A stretch of 64,000 nt of DNA from Allodiplogaster sudhausi (Eukaryota; Nematoda; Chromadorea; Rhabditida; Diplogasteridae), in contig CALZFC010000155.1 in assembly GCA_945643635.1 (NCBI GenBank), positions 1 to 64,000 on the forward strand. Direction: 5' to 3'. This document shows, one piece after another, positions 40,501 through 50,800 of the stretch. Positions within the stretch are counted from its first letter, which is position 1. Each line of letters begins with the position of its first letter. Made by a program: the position numbers and the translations under genes. The notes under the pieces were generated by a model, which made no database searches, was not told the DNA's origin, and saw nothing but the letters and a program-made list of their open reading frames with translations.

Positions 40501-41818
40501 AAAGAATAGAAGAGAATATCAGCTCGCAGTGATAGTTTTAATATGATTCCTTTTTTCAGATTGCTCTAAATGAGCCTGGCCGCAAAAACTGCAGTTCCAA
40601 ACGGTCGCAAGGAACCGCAAAAGCTGCAGTTCCAAGCGTTCGCAAGAAACCGCCAAAGCAGCGGTTCCATGCGTTCGCAAATAACGGCAAAAAATGAGCG
40701 GCCAGGCCCACAGGCGAACCAACCGTGTGGCGGTGCCTTGAATTCGCCGAACGGAATGCAGAGCCAGGAAAATGTGTGTTTTTTCTGCTTGCGTAGATTT
40801 TTTGCGATTTAAATGTCAAATCGTTCAGACTTACTTTTATACAACATTACATAGCTAAAAAAAAACCGCCTTTCTCTGTAGAAAAATGTAGGATAGAGAG
40901 AGACACAGCTTCCGAGCTCTCTCTAAATGTTTTACGCTAAATTAAAGACTTGTGATTACATATGGTTGGCTCAACTGCACACAAAGATTAGAAGAGAATA
41001 TCAGCTCGGAGTGATAGTTTTAATATGCTTCCTTTATTTCAGATTGCTCTAAATGAGCCTGGCGCCCATGAACCGGCGCACACTATACTTGACGGTTTTT
41101 TTTTTCTCAGCGGGGCCAATTTTTTTTGTTCTCAGACCTCGGATGAGGAAACTTCTTTTAAATGTCTAATCGTTCAGACTTACTTTTATACAACATTACA
41201 TAGCTAAAAAATACCGCCTTTCTCTGTAGAAAAATGTAGTATAGAGAGAGACACAGCTTCCGAGCTCTCTCTAAATGTTTTACGCTAAATTAAAGACTTG
41301 TGATTACATATGGCTGGCTCAACTGCACACAAAGAATAGAATGGAATATCAGCTCGCAGTGATAGTTTTAATATGATTCCTTTTTTCAGATTGCTCTAAA
41401 TGAGCCTGGCCGCAAAAACTGCAGTTTCCAAACGGTCGCAAGGAACCGCAAAAGCTGCAGTTCCAAGCGTTCGCAAGGAACCGCCAAAGCAGCGGTTCTA
41501 TGCGTTCGCAAGTAACGGCAAAAAATGAGCGGCCAGGCCCACAGGCGAACCAACCGTGTGGCGGTGCCTTGAATTCGCCGAACGGAATGCAGAGCCAGGA
41601 AGACCCAAGAGTGAGGAGCTACCTCAAACTTGGGTAACTAAACCGGCGTTTGAAAGAAAGCGCTGGATGCCTATGAATTTGCGCAACCTACACTTGCCGA
41701 GTTTTCGAAGGGAGTTCATGATGCTGAGTGTGCGTACTTGGAATGCTGGCAAAGTGCCAAAAAATTATTATTTTAAGAGTTTTACTGCTTTAAAGGTTAC
41801 ATAAAATTACAAAAAAAG
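37519..41818 (+). repeat. Long irregular cycle (4,300 bp)
   Basis: Contains the 193-bp tandem repeat (38701-39086), an E/C-like segment (39200-39450), a C module with reduced units (40030-40120), and three partial D modules with truncation junctions near 40770 and 41063. Confidence 0.75.
38701..39086 (+). repeat. 193-bp tandem repeat, two full units
   Basis: GAGAGTTTAAG occurs at 38701, 38894 and 39087. Each unit carries one 55-bp-type segment plus GAAGAAGAGTTCAGAGCACG and AAGCATGCTAAGTATG. It was seen only here in the window. Confidence 0.85.
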
Positions 41819-43291
41819 TCAGAGAGTAAGAGTAGAGTGTGAGAGACATGATAGAACTGTCTCTCTCTCTCTCTTTCTCTCTCTCTATGTCGTCTCTCTC
41901 TCTCTTTCTTTCTAAGTGAACAGGCTACTTCAGGACTTGATCGTGTACTTGTAAGTGTCCGTGAGAACGCTCAACGTGAATTATATACATCTCTCTGTAG
42001 CTCATTACAAAGCTCTTCCTTTGTAAAATTCACTGGTATAGAGAGAGAGTCAACTTTCGGTTTCTTTGTAAGTGTTTTAATGTGGCAAGGAACATCAAAA
42101 AATGAGCGGCCAGGCTCACAGGCTAACCAACCGTAAGGCGGGGCCTGGAATTCGCCGATTAAACCGATTTCTGGGATGCCCATGAACCGGCGCACACTAT
42201 ACTTGACGGTTTTTCGACCAAAATTTTTTTCTCAGCGGGGCCAATTTTTATTGTTCTCAGACCTCGGATGAGGAAACTTCTTTTAAATGTCAAATCGTTC
42301 AGACTTACTTTTATACAACATTACATAGCTAAAAAAAACCGCCTTTCTCTGTAGAAAAATGTAGGATAGAGAGAGACACAGCTTCCGAGCTCTCTCTAAA
42401 TGTTTTACGCTAAATTAAAGACTTGTGATTACATATGGTTGGCTCAACTGCACACAAAGATTAGAAGAGAATATCAGCTCGGAGTGATAGTTTTAATATG
42501 CTTCCTTTATTTCAGATTGCTCTAAATGAGCCTGGCGCCCATGAACCGGCGCACACTATACTTGACGGTTTTTTTTTTCTCAGCGGGGCCAATTTTTTTT
42601 GTTCTCAGACCTCGGATGAGGAAACTTCTTTTAAATGTCTAATCGTTCAGACTTACTTTTATACAACATTACATAGCTAAAAAATACCGCCTTTCTCTGT
42701 AGAAAAATGTAGGATAGAGAGAGACACAGCTTCCGAGCTCTCTCTAAATGTTTTACGCTAAATTAAAGACTTGTGATTACATATGGCTGGCTCAACTGCA
42801 CACAAAGAATAGAATGGAATATCAGCTCGCAGTGATAGTTTTAATATGATTCCTTTTTTCAGATTGCTCTAAATGAGCCTGGCCGCAAAAACTGCAGTTT
42901 CCAAACGGTCGCAAGGAACCGCAAAAGCTGCAGTTCCAAGCGTTCGCAAGGAACCGCCAAAGCAGCGGTTCTATGCGTTCGCAAGTAACGGCAAAAAATG
43001 AGCGGCCAGGCCCACAGGCGAACCAACCGTGTGGCGGTGCCTTGAATTCGCCGAACGGAATGCAGAGCCAGGAAGACCCAAGAGTGAGGAGCTACCTCAA
43101 ACTTGGGTAACTAAACCGGCGTTTGAAAGAAAGCGCTGGATGCCTATGAATTTGCGCAACCTACACTTGCCGAGTTTTCGAAGGGAGTTCATGATGCTGA
43201 GTGTGCGTACTTGGAATGCTGGCAAAGTGCCAAAAAATTATTATTTTAAGAGTTTTACTGCTTTAAAGGTTACATAAAATTACAAAAAAAA
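41819..43291 (+). repeat. Short cycle with two deletion junctions (1,473 bp)
   Basis: A is joined to C near 42085 (TTTTAATGTG to GCAAGGAACATC) and D is joined to C near 42536 (GAGCCTGGC to GCCCATGAACC). It is followed by a cycle with the same junctions. Confidence 0.8.
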
Positions 43292-44765
43292 TCAGAGAGT
43301 AAGAGTAGAGTGTGAGAGACATGATAGAACTGTCTCTCTCTCTTTCTCTCTCTCTCTCTATGTCGTCTCTCTCTCTCTTACTTTCTAAGTGAACAGGCTA
43401 CTTCAGGACTTGATCGTGTACTTGTAAGTGTCTGTGAGAACGCTCAACGTGAATTATATACATCTCTCTGTAGCTCATTACAAAGCTCTTACTTTGTACA
43501 ATTCACTGGTATAGAGAGAGAGTCAACTTTCGGTCTCTTTGTAAGTGTTTTAATGTGGCAAGGAACATCAAAAAATGAGCGGCCAGGCTCACAGGCTAAC
43601 CAACCGTAAGGCGGGGCCTGGAATTCGCCGATTAAACCGATTTCTGGGATGCCCATGAACCGGCGCACACTATACTTGACGGTTTTTCGACCAAAATTTT
43701 TTTCTCAGCGGGGCCAATTTTTATTGTTCTCAGACCTCGGATGAGGAAACTTCTTTTAAATGTCAAATCGTTCAGACTTACTTTTATACAACATTACATA
43801 GCTAAAAAAAACCGCCTTTCTCTGTAGAAAAATGTAGGATAGAGAGAGACACAGCTTCCGAGCTCTCTCTAAATGTTTTACGCTAAATTAAAGACTTGTG
43901 ATTACATATGGTTGGCTCAACTGCACACAAAGATTAGAAGAGAATATCAGCTCGGAGTGATAGTTTTAATATGCTTCCTTTATTTCAGATTTCTCTAAAT
44001 GAGCCTGGCGCCCATGAACCGGCGCACACTATACTTGACGGTTTTTTTTTTTCTCAGCGGGGCCAATTTTTTTTGTTCTCAGACCTCGGATGAGGAAACT
44101 TCTTTTAAATGTCTAATCGTTCAGACTTACTTTTATACAACATTACATAGCTAAAAAATACCGCCTTTCTCTGTAGAAAAATGTAGGATAGAGAGAGACA
44201 CAGCTTCCGAGCTCTCTCTAAATGTTTTACGCTAAATTAAAGACTTGTGATTACATATGGCTGGCTCAACTGCACACAAAGAATAGAATGGAATATCAGC
44301 TCGCAGTGATAGTTTTAATATGATTCCTTTTTTCAGATTGCTCTAAATGAGCCTGGCCGCAAAAACTGCAGTTTCCAAACGGTCGCAAGGAACCGCAAAA
44401 GCTGCAGTTCCAAGCGTTCGCAAGGAACCGCCAAAGCAGCGGTTCTATGCGTTCGCAAGTAACGGCAAAAAATGAGCGGCCAGGCCCACAGGCGAACCAA
44501 CCGTGTGGCGGTGCCTTGAATTCGCCGAACGGAATGCAGAGCCAGGAAGACCCAAGAGTGAGGAGCTACCTCAAACTTGGGTAACTAAACCGGCGTTTGA
44601 AAGAAAGCGCTGGATGCCTATGAATTTGCGCAACCTACACTTGCCGAGTTTTCGAAGGGAGTTCATGATGCTGAGTGTGCGTACTTGGAATGCTGGCAAA
44701 GTGCCAAAAAATTATTATTTTAAGAGTTTTACTGCTTTAAAGGTTACATAAAATTACAAAAAAAA
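43292..44765 (+). repeat. Short cycle with the same two junctions (1,474 bp)
   Basis: Repeats the A-C junction (near 43557) and D-C junction (near 44009) of the previous cycle, so the rearranged unit was itself amplified in tandem. Confidence 0.8.
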
Positions 44766-45622
44766 TCAGAGAGTAAGAGTAGAGTGTGAGAGACATGATA
44801 GAACTGTCTCTCTCTCTCTCTTTCTCTCTCTCTATGTCGTCTCTCTCTCTCTTTCTTTCTAAGTGAACAGGCTACTTCAGGACTTGATCGTGTACTTGTA
44901 AGTGTCCGTGAGAACGCTCAACGTGAATTATATACATCTCTCTGTAGCTCATTACAAAGCTCTTCCTTTGTAAAATTCACTGGTATAGAGAGAGAGTCAA
45001 CTTTCGGTTTCTTTGTAAGTGTTTTAATGTGTTTTAATGGAAAGACACACATATGTTGACATCGTGCTAAAAACTTTAAATGGCTTGTGAATGCGTTCAA
45101 TGGCCACGAAAAAATGCAGATTTTTGCAGAGAGACAGAGGAATACGAGAGGAAGACAGAGAAATAGAGAGAGAGTGGAAAAGTAAGTTGTAAGTGTATGT
45201 ATTTAATGTATTTCATTTGTTTGGCTGTATGTTTGCAAGAGGTGCGAAGTGGTCGACGGAGGTGCGAAGTGAGAGTCGACGTCTGTTTTTCTCTGCCAAC
45301 GCTATCTCGCCTTTTCGCGCCTGTGACTTTTTTTCTCTAACCTCTCAAAAACGCACCTATAACGGGCTGTTTTCGTCGAGGGGCGGAGCTAAGCGACTGT
45401 TTCGTTGTCTAACCTCCGCGTTTTGCGAGCAGCCTCGGTGATCTCGCGTGTCGCAGCCTCGGCGAACTTGTTTTCTTTTCTCTGCTCGTCTAATCTCTCG
45501 ACTCATACCGCACTCTCGTCGTTTCTGCAGCTCTCATGCCTGCTCTCCTCTATTTCTCCCATGCATTTTGGTCCTAGTGACACTTCTGCTTGTGAACTAT
45601 CTAGAGGAACTAGTTAACTAAG
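44766..45622 (+). repeat. Terminal partial A module, right end of the array
   Basis: A normal A module runs to CTAGAGGAACTAGTTAACTA and stops at about 45622. The sequence then changes abruptly to single-copy AT-rich DNA. Confidence 0.8.
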
Positions 45623-46520
45623 CTGCTCTTTTTTCTTTTTAATTTTGGAACTTGGGAACTCTAAAAAACCAAGGAACACTTAAAATCTTTTTTCCCGAAT
45701 TTTTGGGATTTTTTCAGGCTTTTTTACTTTCAGAAGCTCCTTTAAAGCTCTCTTAAACTCGGGAGCTAAAGTCCTTTAAAGGCCATAATTTCTCATATTT
45801 ATAAAATATTTTTTGATCCCGCAAATCACGTGACAGTTTATATACATATTTATTCTTAAAAGATTACCTGTTAGTTGCAAAATGTTATTTTGATTGCAAC
45901 AAATATACGAACGACATCATGGAAAAAGGATGAATTTGAAATTGTTTAAAAAAAAAGAGAGAAACAAATAGAAAGAGTAGAGAAACGGAGAGTAGAAGAA
46001 AGTCAGAGGAAGAGCAAAAGAAAAGAGACAGATATGAAAATTAAAAAAAAAAACGAATAGTAAATGAAGATACGGAACATAAAGACAGTCTAATAGTAAA
46101 GAAAAAATAAAGTCAAATAATAAAGAAATCGGAGAAGAAAATGGAAATTTCGTATGTATATCCGTTAAAATAAGAAGATAACTTGTAAAGCAAAAAATAC
46201 CGGAGAATAATAAAGGAACCCTTGAAGTAAAATTTACTTAGTGTTGTTTTTACCGAGGTCAAGAGATACATGTATAATTCGAATGTAATACCAATAAAGA
46301 AATAATTTCACCGAAGAAGATGTATCCGTCAAAATAGTAACACCTGCAAAAATAACTACCAGCAAAACAATATTTTCACCGATGGATATAAGTAGTAATC
46401 TGTCTAAGTAGTAATATCTGTTAAGAAAGAAGAATATAAGGCAGTTGGTTACACAGATGAAATGGATCCTGAGATCGTGAATAGTTAAAATTCCTCCTGA
46501 GGATGTCAAAACATGAAAGG
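45623..46520. other. Single-copy AT-rich spacer between array and gene 3' end
   Basis: No gene seen. It is AT- and A/G-rich, with a few short AACACCTGCAAAA and TTTCACCGA(A/T)G motifs repeated once (46309 and 46376). On the minus strand it is the 3' untranslated side of the transposase. One AATAAA signal reads on that strand at 45849-45854, but it is distant from the stop and unproven. I looked for a Helitron-type 3' hairpin with CTRR and found no convincing one. Confidence 0.55.
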
Positions 46521-47869
46521 CTACTGAATTCTCTCGAAGAAGATATCAGAAAGACCATCCAGTGTGTCTGGGAAAGTGTCATGTCTGATTGCATCTCTGT
46601 CGTCTTCGTGTTCCCACCAGACGTTGTTGTCGTCTCGCGTGAAGGCAACGAAGTGACCACTGTCGCTCGGATGCATGCCATACAGATGGATTGTGGCAGC
46701 TACCATCTTCCATCGACTTCCTAAAAACATAAATATAAAAAGGCAAAGTACTAAAATGTTCCAATGTAATAGTTAAACATATTTAAAAAAAGCTGTACAT
46801 GGTTGTTTACGGTATTTTTTAAGGTCCCTGGAAAATGTAAAAAAAATCACTTACCAGAGACTTGCAGTTTGTCGATTTCCGAACGATTCTTGAACCGAGG
46901 ATGTAGTCTTCTGTTCGTTCGCTGGTTGAAATTCTCGATGCGTACCCACAAGTAGCGGTTGTTCTCTGCTTTCGTTTCGACAATCTTCTCGGACAGATTG
47001 ATGCCCCTTGCTGAGGCAGTGCACCCTGCCGCTTCACACCGACGCTCAACTTCTTCACGCTGGCGAACAAAGGACCCTTCTATGTCGATATCTGCGCCCT
47101 GCCCGATGCAGCCCGTGTAAGTGAGCACGGGAATATTGCAAAACTGAAAATATGTACGATTGTGTAGTGGTATGCATTGACGTTCGGTAAAAAAATCCAC
47201 TATTTAAAGTTATATAAAAAGGGAAATTTATATTTGATTCGATAAATAAATAAGAACTGACGTTGGTGACCGTTTCGCATGCGAGACACATGAGTGAGGA
47301 GTACTCGGTCAAGTGGAAGAAGCTCGCGATGCATTGTGGTGCAAAGCGGTCGATGAAATGCGTGATGAACTCGTCGATGTCGTGGTGCTGCAAGTTGGGG
47401 CCCGGTCCAGCTCGTGTTGCGATGGCAGACACGGCGGGAAGAGAGGAGACGACTTGAGCTTGTGGTTTACGACCAGCTTTCTTTGCGGCAGCAGCAGCTT
47501 CTTTCTGTTCCCTCTTCTCTTTTGCTTGAGGAGTCTCGTATGCGCGGATGTATCGACCGAGAAGCTCTCGAAGAGTTGTTGTATGCCTGATTCCACAGCT
47601 TTCCAGGAACGGTCGAATTGCCATTGCAACGGTTCCAGTATTCAGTTCTGGCGCGATGTCGTAAAGACGACGAAGGCACTGGAGAGACGCGTGGATAAAG
47701 CAGTTGGTTCCAACGGCATTCGGCAACAGAAGATGTTTGGCTTTCTCATAGTCAAGATGGCCGGCCAGATAGCGGGTGATCCTCGGAGGAAGGCTGGTGA
47801 TGATTGGCACTCTTGACAAGTGAAGTGGGGGAGCAGAGGCGCCTGACGATCCGGGAGTCTGTCTACTTG
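46521..47869 (-). other. Ubiquitin-specific protease (USP, peptidase C19-like) domain (exons 46-48)
   Basis: Exons 47262-47869, 46855-47143 and 46521-46720. The Cys box is PNAVGTNCFIHASLQCL with nucleophile Cys2590 and the expected oxyanion Asn nearby. Two Cys pairs, CLAC (2728/2731) and CEAAGC (2772/2777), match the zinc-ribbon fingers of USPs. The His box is DSGHFVAFTRDDNNVWWEH with His2855, followed by Asp2872-Asp2873 as the likely third catalytic residue. The stop follows 25 residues later. The family cleaves ubiquitin from proteins. The core is compact (about 265 aa between Cys and His boxes) but keeps every landmark. An internal Met at 47819 could start a separate protein, but in-frame splicing to the helicase favours fusion. 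Confidence 0.88.
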
Positions 47870-50800
47870 CTGCAGCAAAAAAATAATTACAAGTTTATCA
47901 ATGATTTTTTTTATTTAAAAAAATTAGCAAATACATTAAATAATTTCTACAATATGTTAATTTACTATTAAGTTGTACCGTGTCTCATGGAAGATGCAGG
48001 AGAGTTCAGTTCGCTTGCGAGAAGATCTTGCGAAAGAGCTGAGATTGGCGATTGCAGTGAAGATGAAGTAGCCGGAGGAGCAGATGGTATTGCCACGGTG
48101 CACGCATCTGGAAATAATTTTTTTAATATTGCTTAATATATTAGGTAAGATATACCAGGCTGAATTGGTGTTGAATTTTCCAGCTGAACGACTGGAACGG
48201 CGGTCGTTTCGAGGTCATTCTCTGATGCAGGCAGCGTAATCAAGATTCTTTTAGAAGGGGGAACGATCGGCATTCGCTGTATGATTAGTTATATAGAGAT
48301 GTAATCAATAATTTAATAAAAATGGAATAAGAAATTAATTAAAAAATGGTAAGAAAGTGAATAAAGATAAACTAATGAAGGTACCATGGAAGGAACGCTG
48401 GATTCGTCAAGGATGCTCGTGTCCACCCGATTGACTGGCCGAATAAGACGAAGATTGCCCATCTTATCAACAAGCGAGTGTTCCGCGTCGAATGTGTACA
48501 TCCTAACATTCATCGAGCAACGTGCACGAGACATGGCCACATACAGTTGACCATGGGCAAATACATTGTTCTCCAGAATTATCCCGACGCGTTCAAAGGT
48601 CTGTCCTTGTGACTGCAAAAAAAATATATAAAGAAAAAATAATAATAATGAATAAAAAGTACCTTGTTCACAGTCATCGCGTAGGCCAGACGAATGGGGA
48701 ATTGGAGACGGGAATATGACTGCTTGCCTTTCTTGGGGTTCGCTGGGGATAGAGAGCACTTGGGAATCCATGCTTCTTCTCCAGCATGAGTCGTTGAGAT
48801 AAGCTTGCATCGAAGGAAGCGTTCCTTCATCTCCACGATGAGCATTCGAGTCCCGTTACAAAGACCTCCTCCGACGTTCAGATTTCGAAGCAAGATGACG
48901 ACGGCACCAACCTATAAATATATTTTAAAAAATATTTTGCGTTTGAAAAAGAAGTAAAATAAATGATTAGGAAATTTGTTTTACTATTATATTAATAATT
49001 ATTATTTGTTACCTTCAAGCGCAACTTGTGAGGAGGCATTCCAGATTCCATCTCCTCGGCGTAGTACTCTGGTGGGCATTGTATTCCAACAAATTCCGTT
49101 GGAGTGTCAATTCCAAAGTATGTCTTCGCCGAACCAGGCAGTCGATCAACAACCTAAGGAATAAATCATTGTTTATGTTACTGTTGAATTTTTTTTAGCT
49201 AAATGTTAAAGATAAATTACATGTATACTTTTTATTGTTTAAAACGTACTAAGTCATTGAAGATACGAGTTTGCTCGTTGAGTGTTGCCAGCAAGCAACT
49301 ATTCTTGAGGTTGTCTTCATTCGTCAGCAGCTCTCCACCGTAAATGAAATCGATGACTTCCGCAGCCGTCTTGCACGGAATATGGGACAGTGCAGGCATG
49401 CCAATGGAGACGCGCAGCTTCCGTTCTTCGCCGTCGTAGCCGTTTCCCATTCGCTCCAGGAAGGCGGCGTATTGTTCATCTCCACTTGCACGCATGTTAC
49501 GAGTGAGAGTGAGAGTCTAGAAATAAAATAAAATATCAATACGAAATGAAGGTGGGATAGTTATTCATAGAATATAATATAAAAACCTTAAAGTGTGGCC
49601 AGAGATCGGACTTCTTCAAAGTCAAGTTGACGGCACCGACAGCTGATCGCCCGGCATCCACAGGCAGAAGTTGCTTCCAATCGCCACCTGACATAATTAT
49701 TACATAAAAATTTTGTATATCACTTTTATTTAAATAAATTCTATTAATGTTAATAATATATACCGAGAAGCATGAGCTTTCCTCCGAATGGGCGATCTGA
49801 TTCCATGATGTCCTTCAGCAGTCGATCGATTGCCATGTACATGTTGATGTCGGACATTGTAGCTTCATCATAAATGATGGCGTCCACTTCTTTCAACATC
49901 CTCGCAGCGGCGGAGTGCAATTGCATCTAAACAATTAATCGGGACATATGAAATGTATATAATAAAATAGGAAGTTATGCGTAAACTCACGTTGGAGGAA
50001 TCGTTCTCCTCTGTATTCAGCTTCAACATAAAGCGACGATGTGCGGTCGTTCCGTTGATGAGCAGCGTCGACGCAATTCCCGTGTGCGCCACCATCTCAA
50101 CCTTCTTCCCTTCCTTTACCAGCCGGTGGTAGATAGCGCTGAGTAATTCAAAATAAAATTCAATTTTAGAACATTAAAGAAATAAATAAAGTTAACATTA
50201 ACGCACTGGTAGACGAATGTCTTTCCACATCCACCCGAGCCAGACAAGAAGAAACAGTTCTGGCTGCGGAAATCGTCGAGGGCTGCGGCAATGATCTCGT
50301 CGTACACCTTCCGCTGCTCAGCTGTCATCTGCTGCTCCTTTCGCTGGCACTCGGTGACATGGTCAATCTAAATGTAAGTCCTGAGTTTAAATTAATAATT
50401 AATGAAAATGCAATAATAGAAATAAGATAAATAGATAAGATTAAAATGAATAAAATAACCTCGTTAATTTCGTCGCTGGGCACATCTTCTGCTGCTCTCT
50501 GCTCGTTGACTGATAGAATTCGAGTGATATGTTCTGGGAGTCCGAATGAGGCCAGCGTCCTGTCGTGATGATAGAGGATGCTTCCAATGTGCCAGAGAGC
50601 CTTCGCCTCACGCCGGAGCACATCGTTCGCTGCCTCACGTGTTGTCATGCGCCGATTACTCTTCCTGTCCATCAGGTCATTCTTGTAGTCCTCCCACAGT
50701 GACAGTGGATTCGTCGCCTCGCCAAAGAGAAGAATTGTGGCGAACATTCGTCTCAGCTGCTTCGGATTCTTCTCCTAAAAATACTGATCTTATTTAATTA

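Larger units (their letters stand above)
13165..45622. repeat. 32.5-kb higher-order satellite array
   Basis: Made of modules that recur in a set order: A (CT-rich tract, AAGTGAACAGGCTACTTCAG, GTCGAC-containing block, 55-bp repeats), B (TTTATTTCAG then ATGACTCTAAGTGAACC with 35-bp repeats), C (AAGAAGGCCATCTCAGCTCG 35-bp repeats), D (TTTATTTCAG then ATTGCTCTAAATGAGCC, ending at TAAAGGTTACATAAAATTAC) and E (a shorter relative of D). The cycle marker TCAGAGAGTAAGAG occurs at 15127, 18499, 21826, 26661, 28147, 31518, 33218, 35809, 37519, 41819, 43292 and 44766. Copies are near identical in the middle and most diverged at the left edge, the usual pattern for arrays homogenised by unequal exchange or gene conversion. 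I see no gene in it. Confidence 0.9.
1..48180. repeat. 48.2-kb tandem repeat, first (complete) unit
   Basis: Base 1 onward matches base 48181 onward. The offset is 48,180 at the left edge, 48,187 near 4,690 and 48,184-48,185 from 9,500 to 15,815, so the period is about 48.185 kb with only small indels. The unit holds most of one transposase gene, the flank, the whole satellite array, the spacer and the 3' end of the next gene copy. Confidence 0.95.

Noticed and set aside
45623..46520. Helitron 3' terminus (hairpin followed by CTRR) downstream of the stop
   Set aside because: Only weak stems such as TCCC...GGGA near 45700 were seen, with no convincing hairpin-CTRR pair, so no terminus is called.
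46521..47819. USP domain as a separate gene starting at the Met at 47819
   Set aside because: Exons 43-46 join in phase with GT-AG introns, no stop separates helicase from USP, and reading upstream of this Met remains open. Fusion is simpler, though only RNA can settle it.
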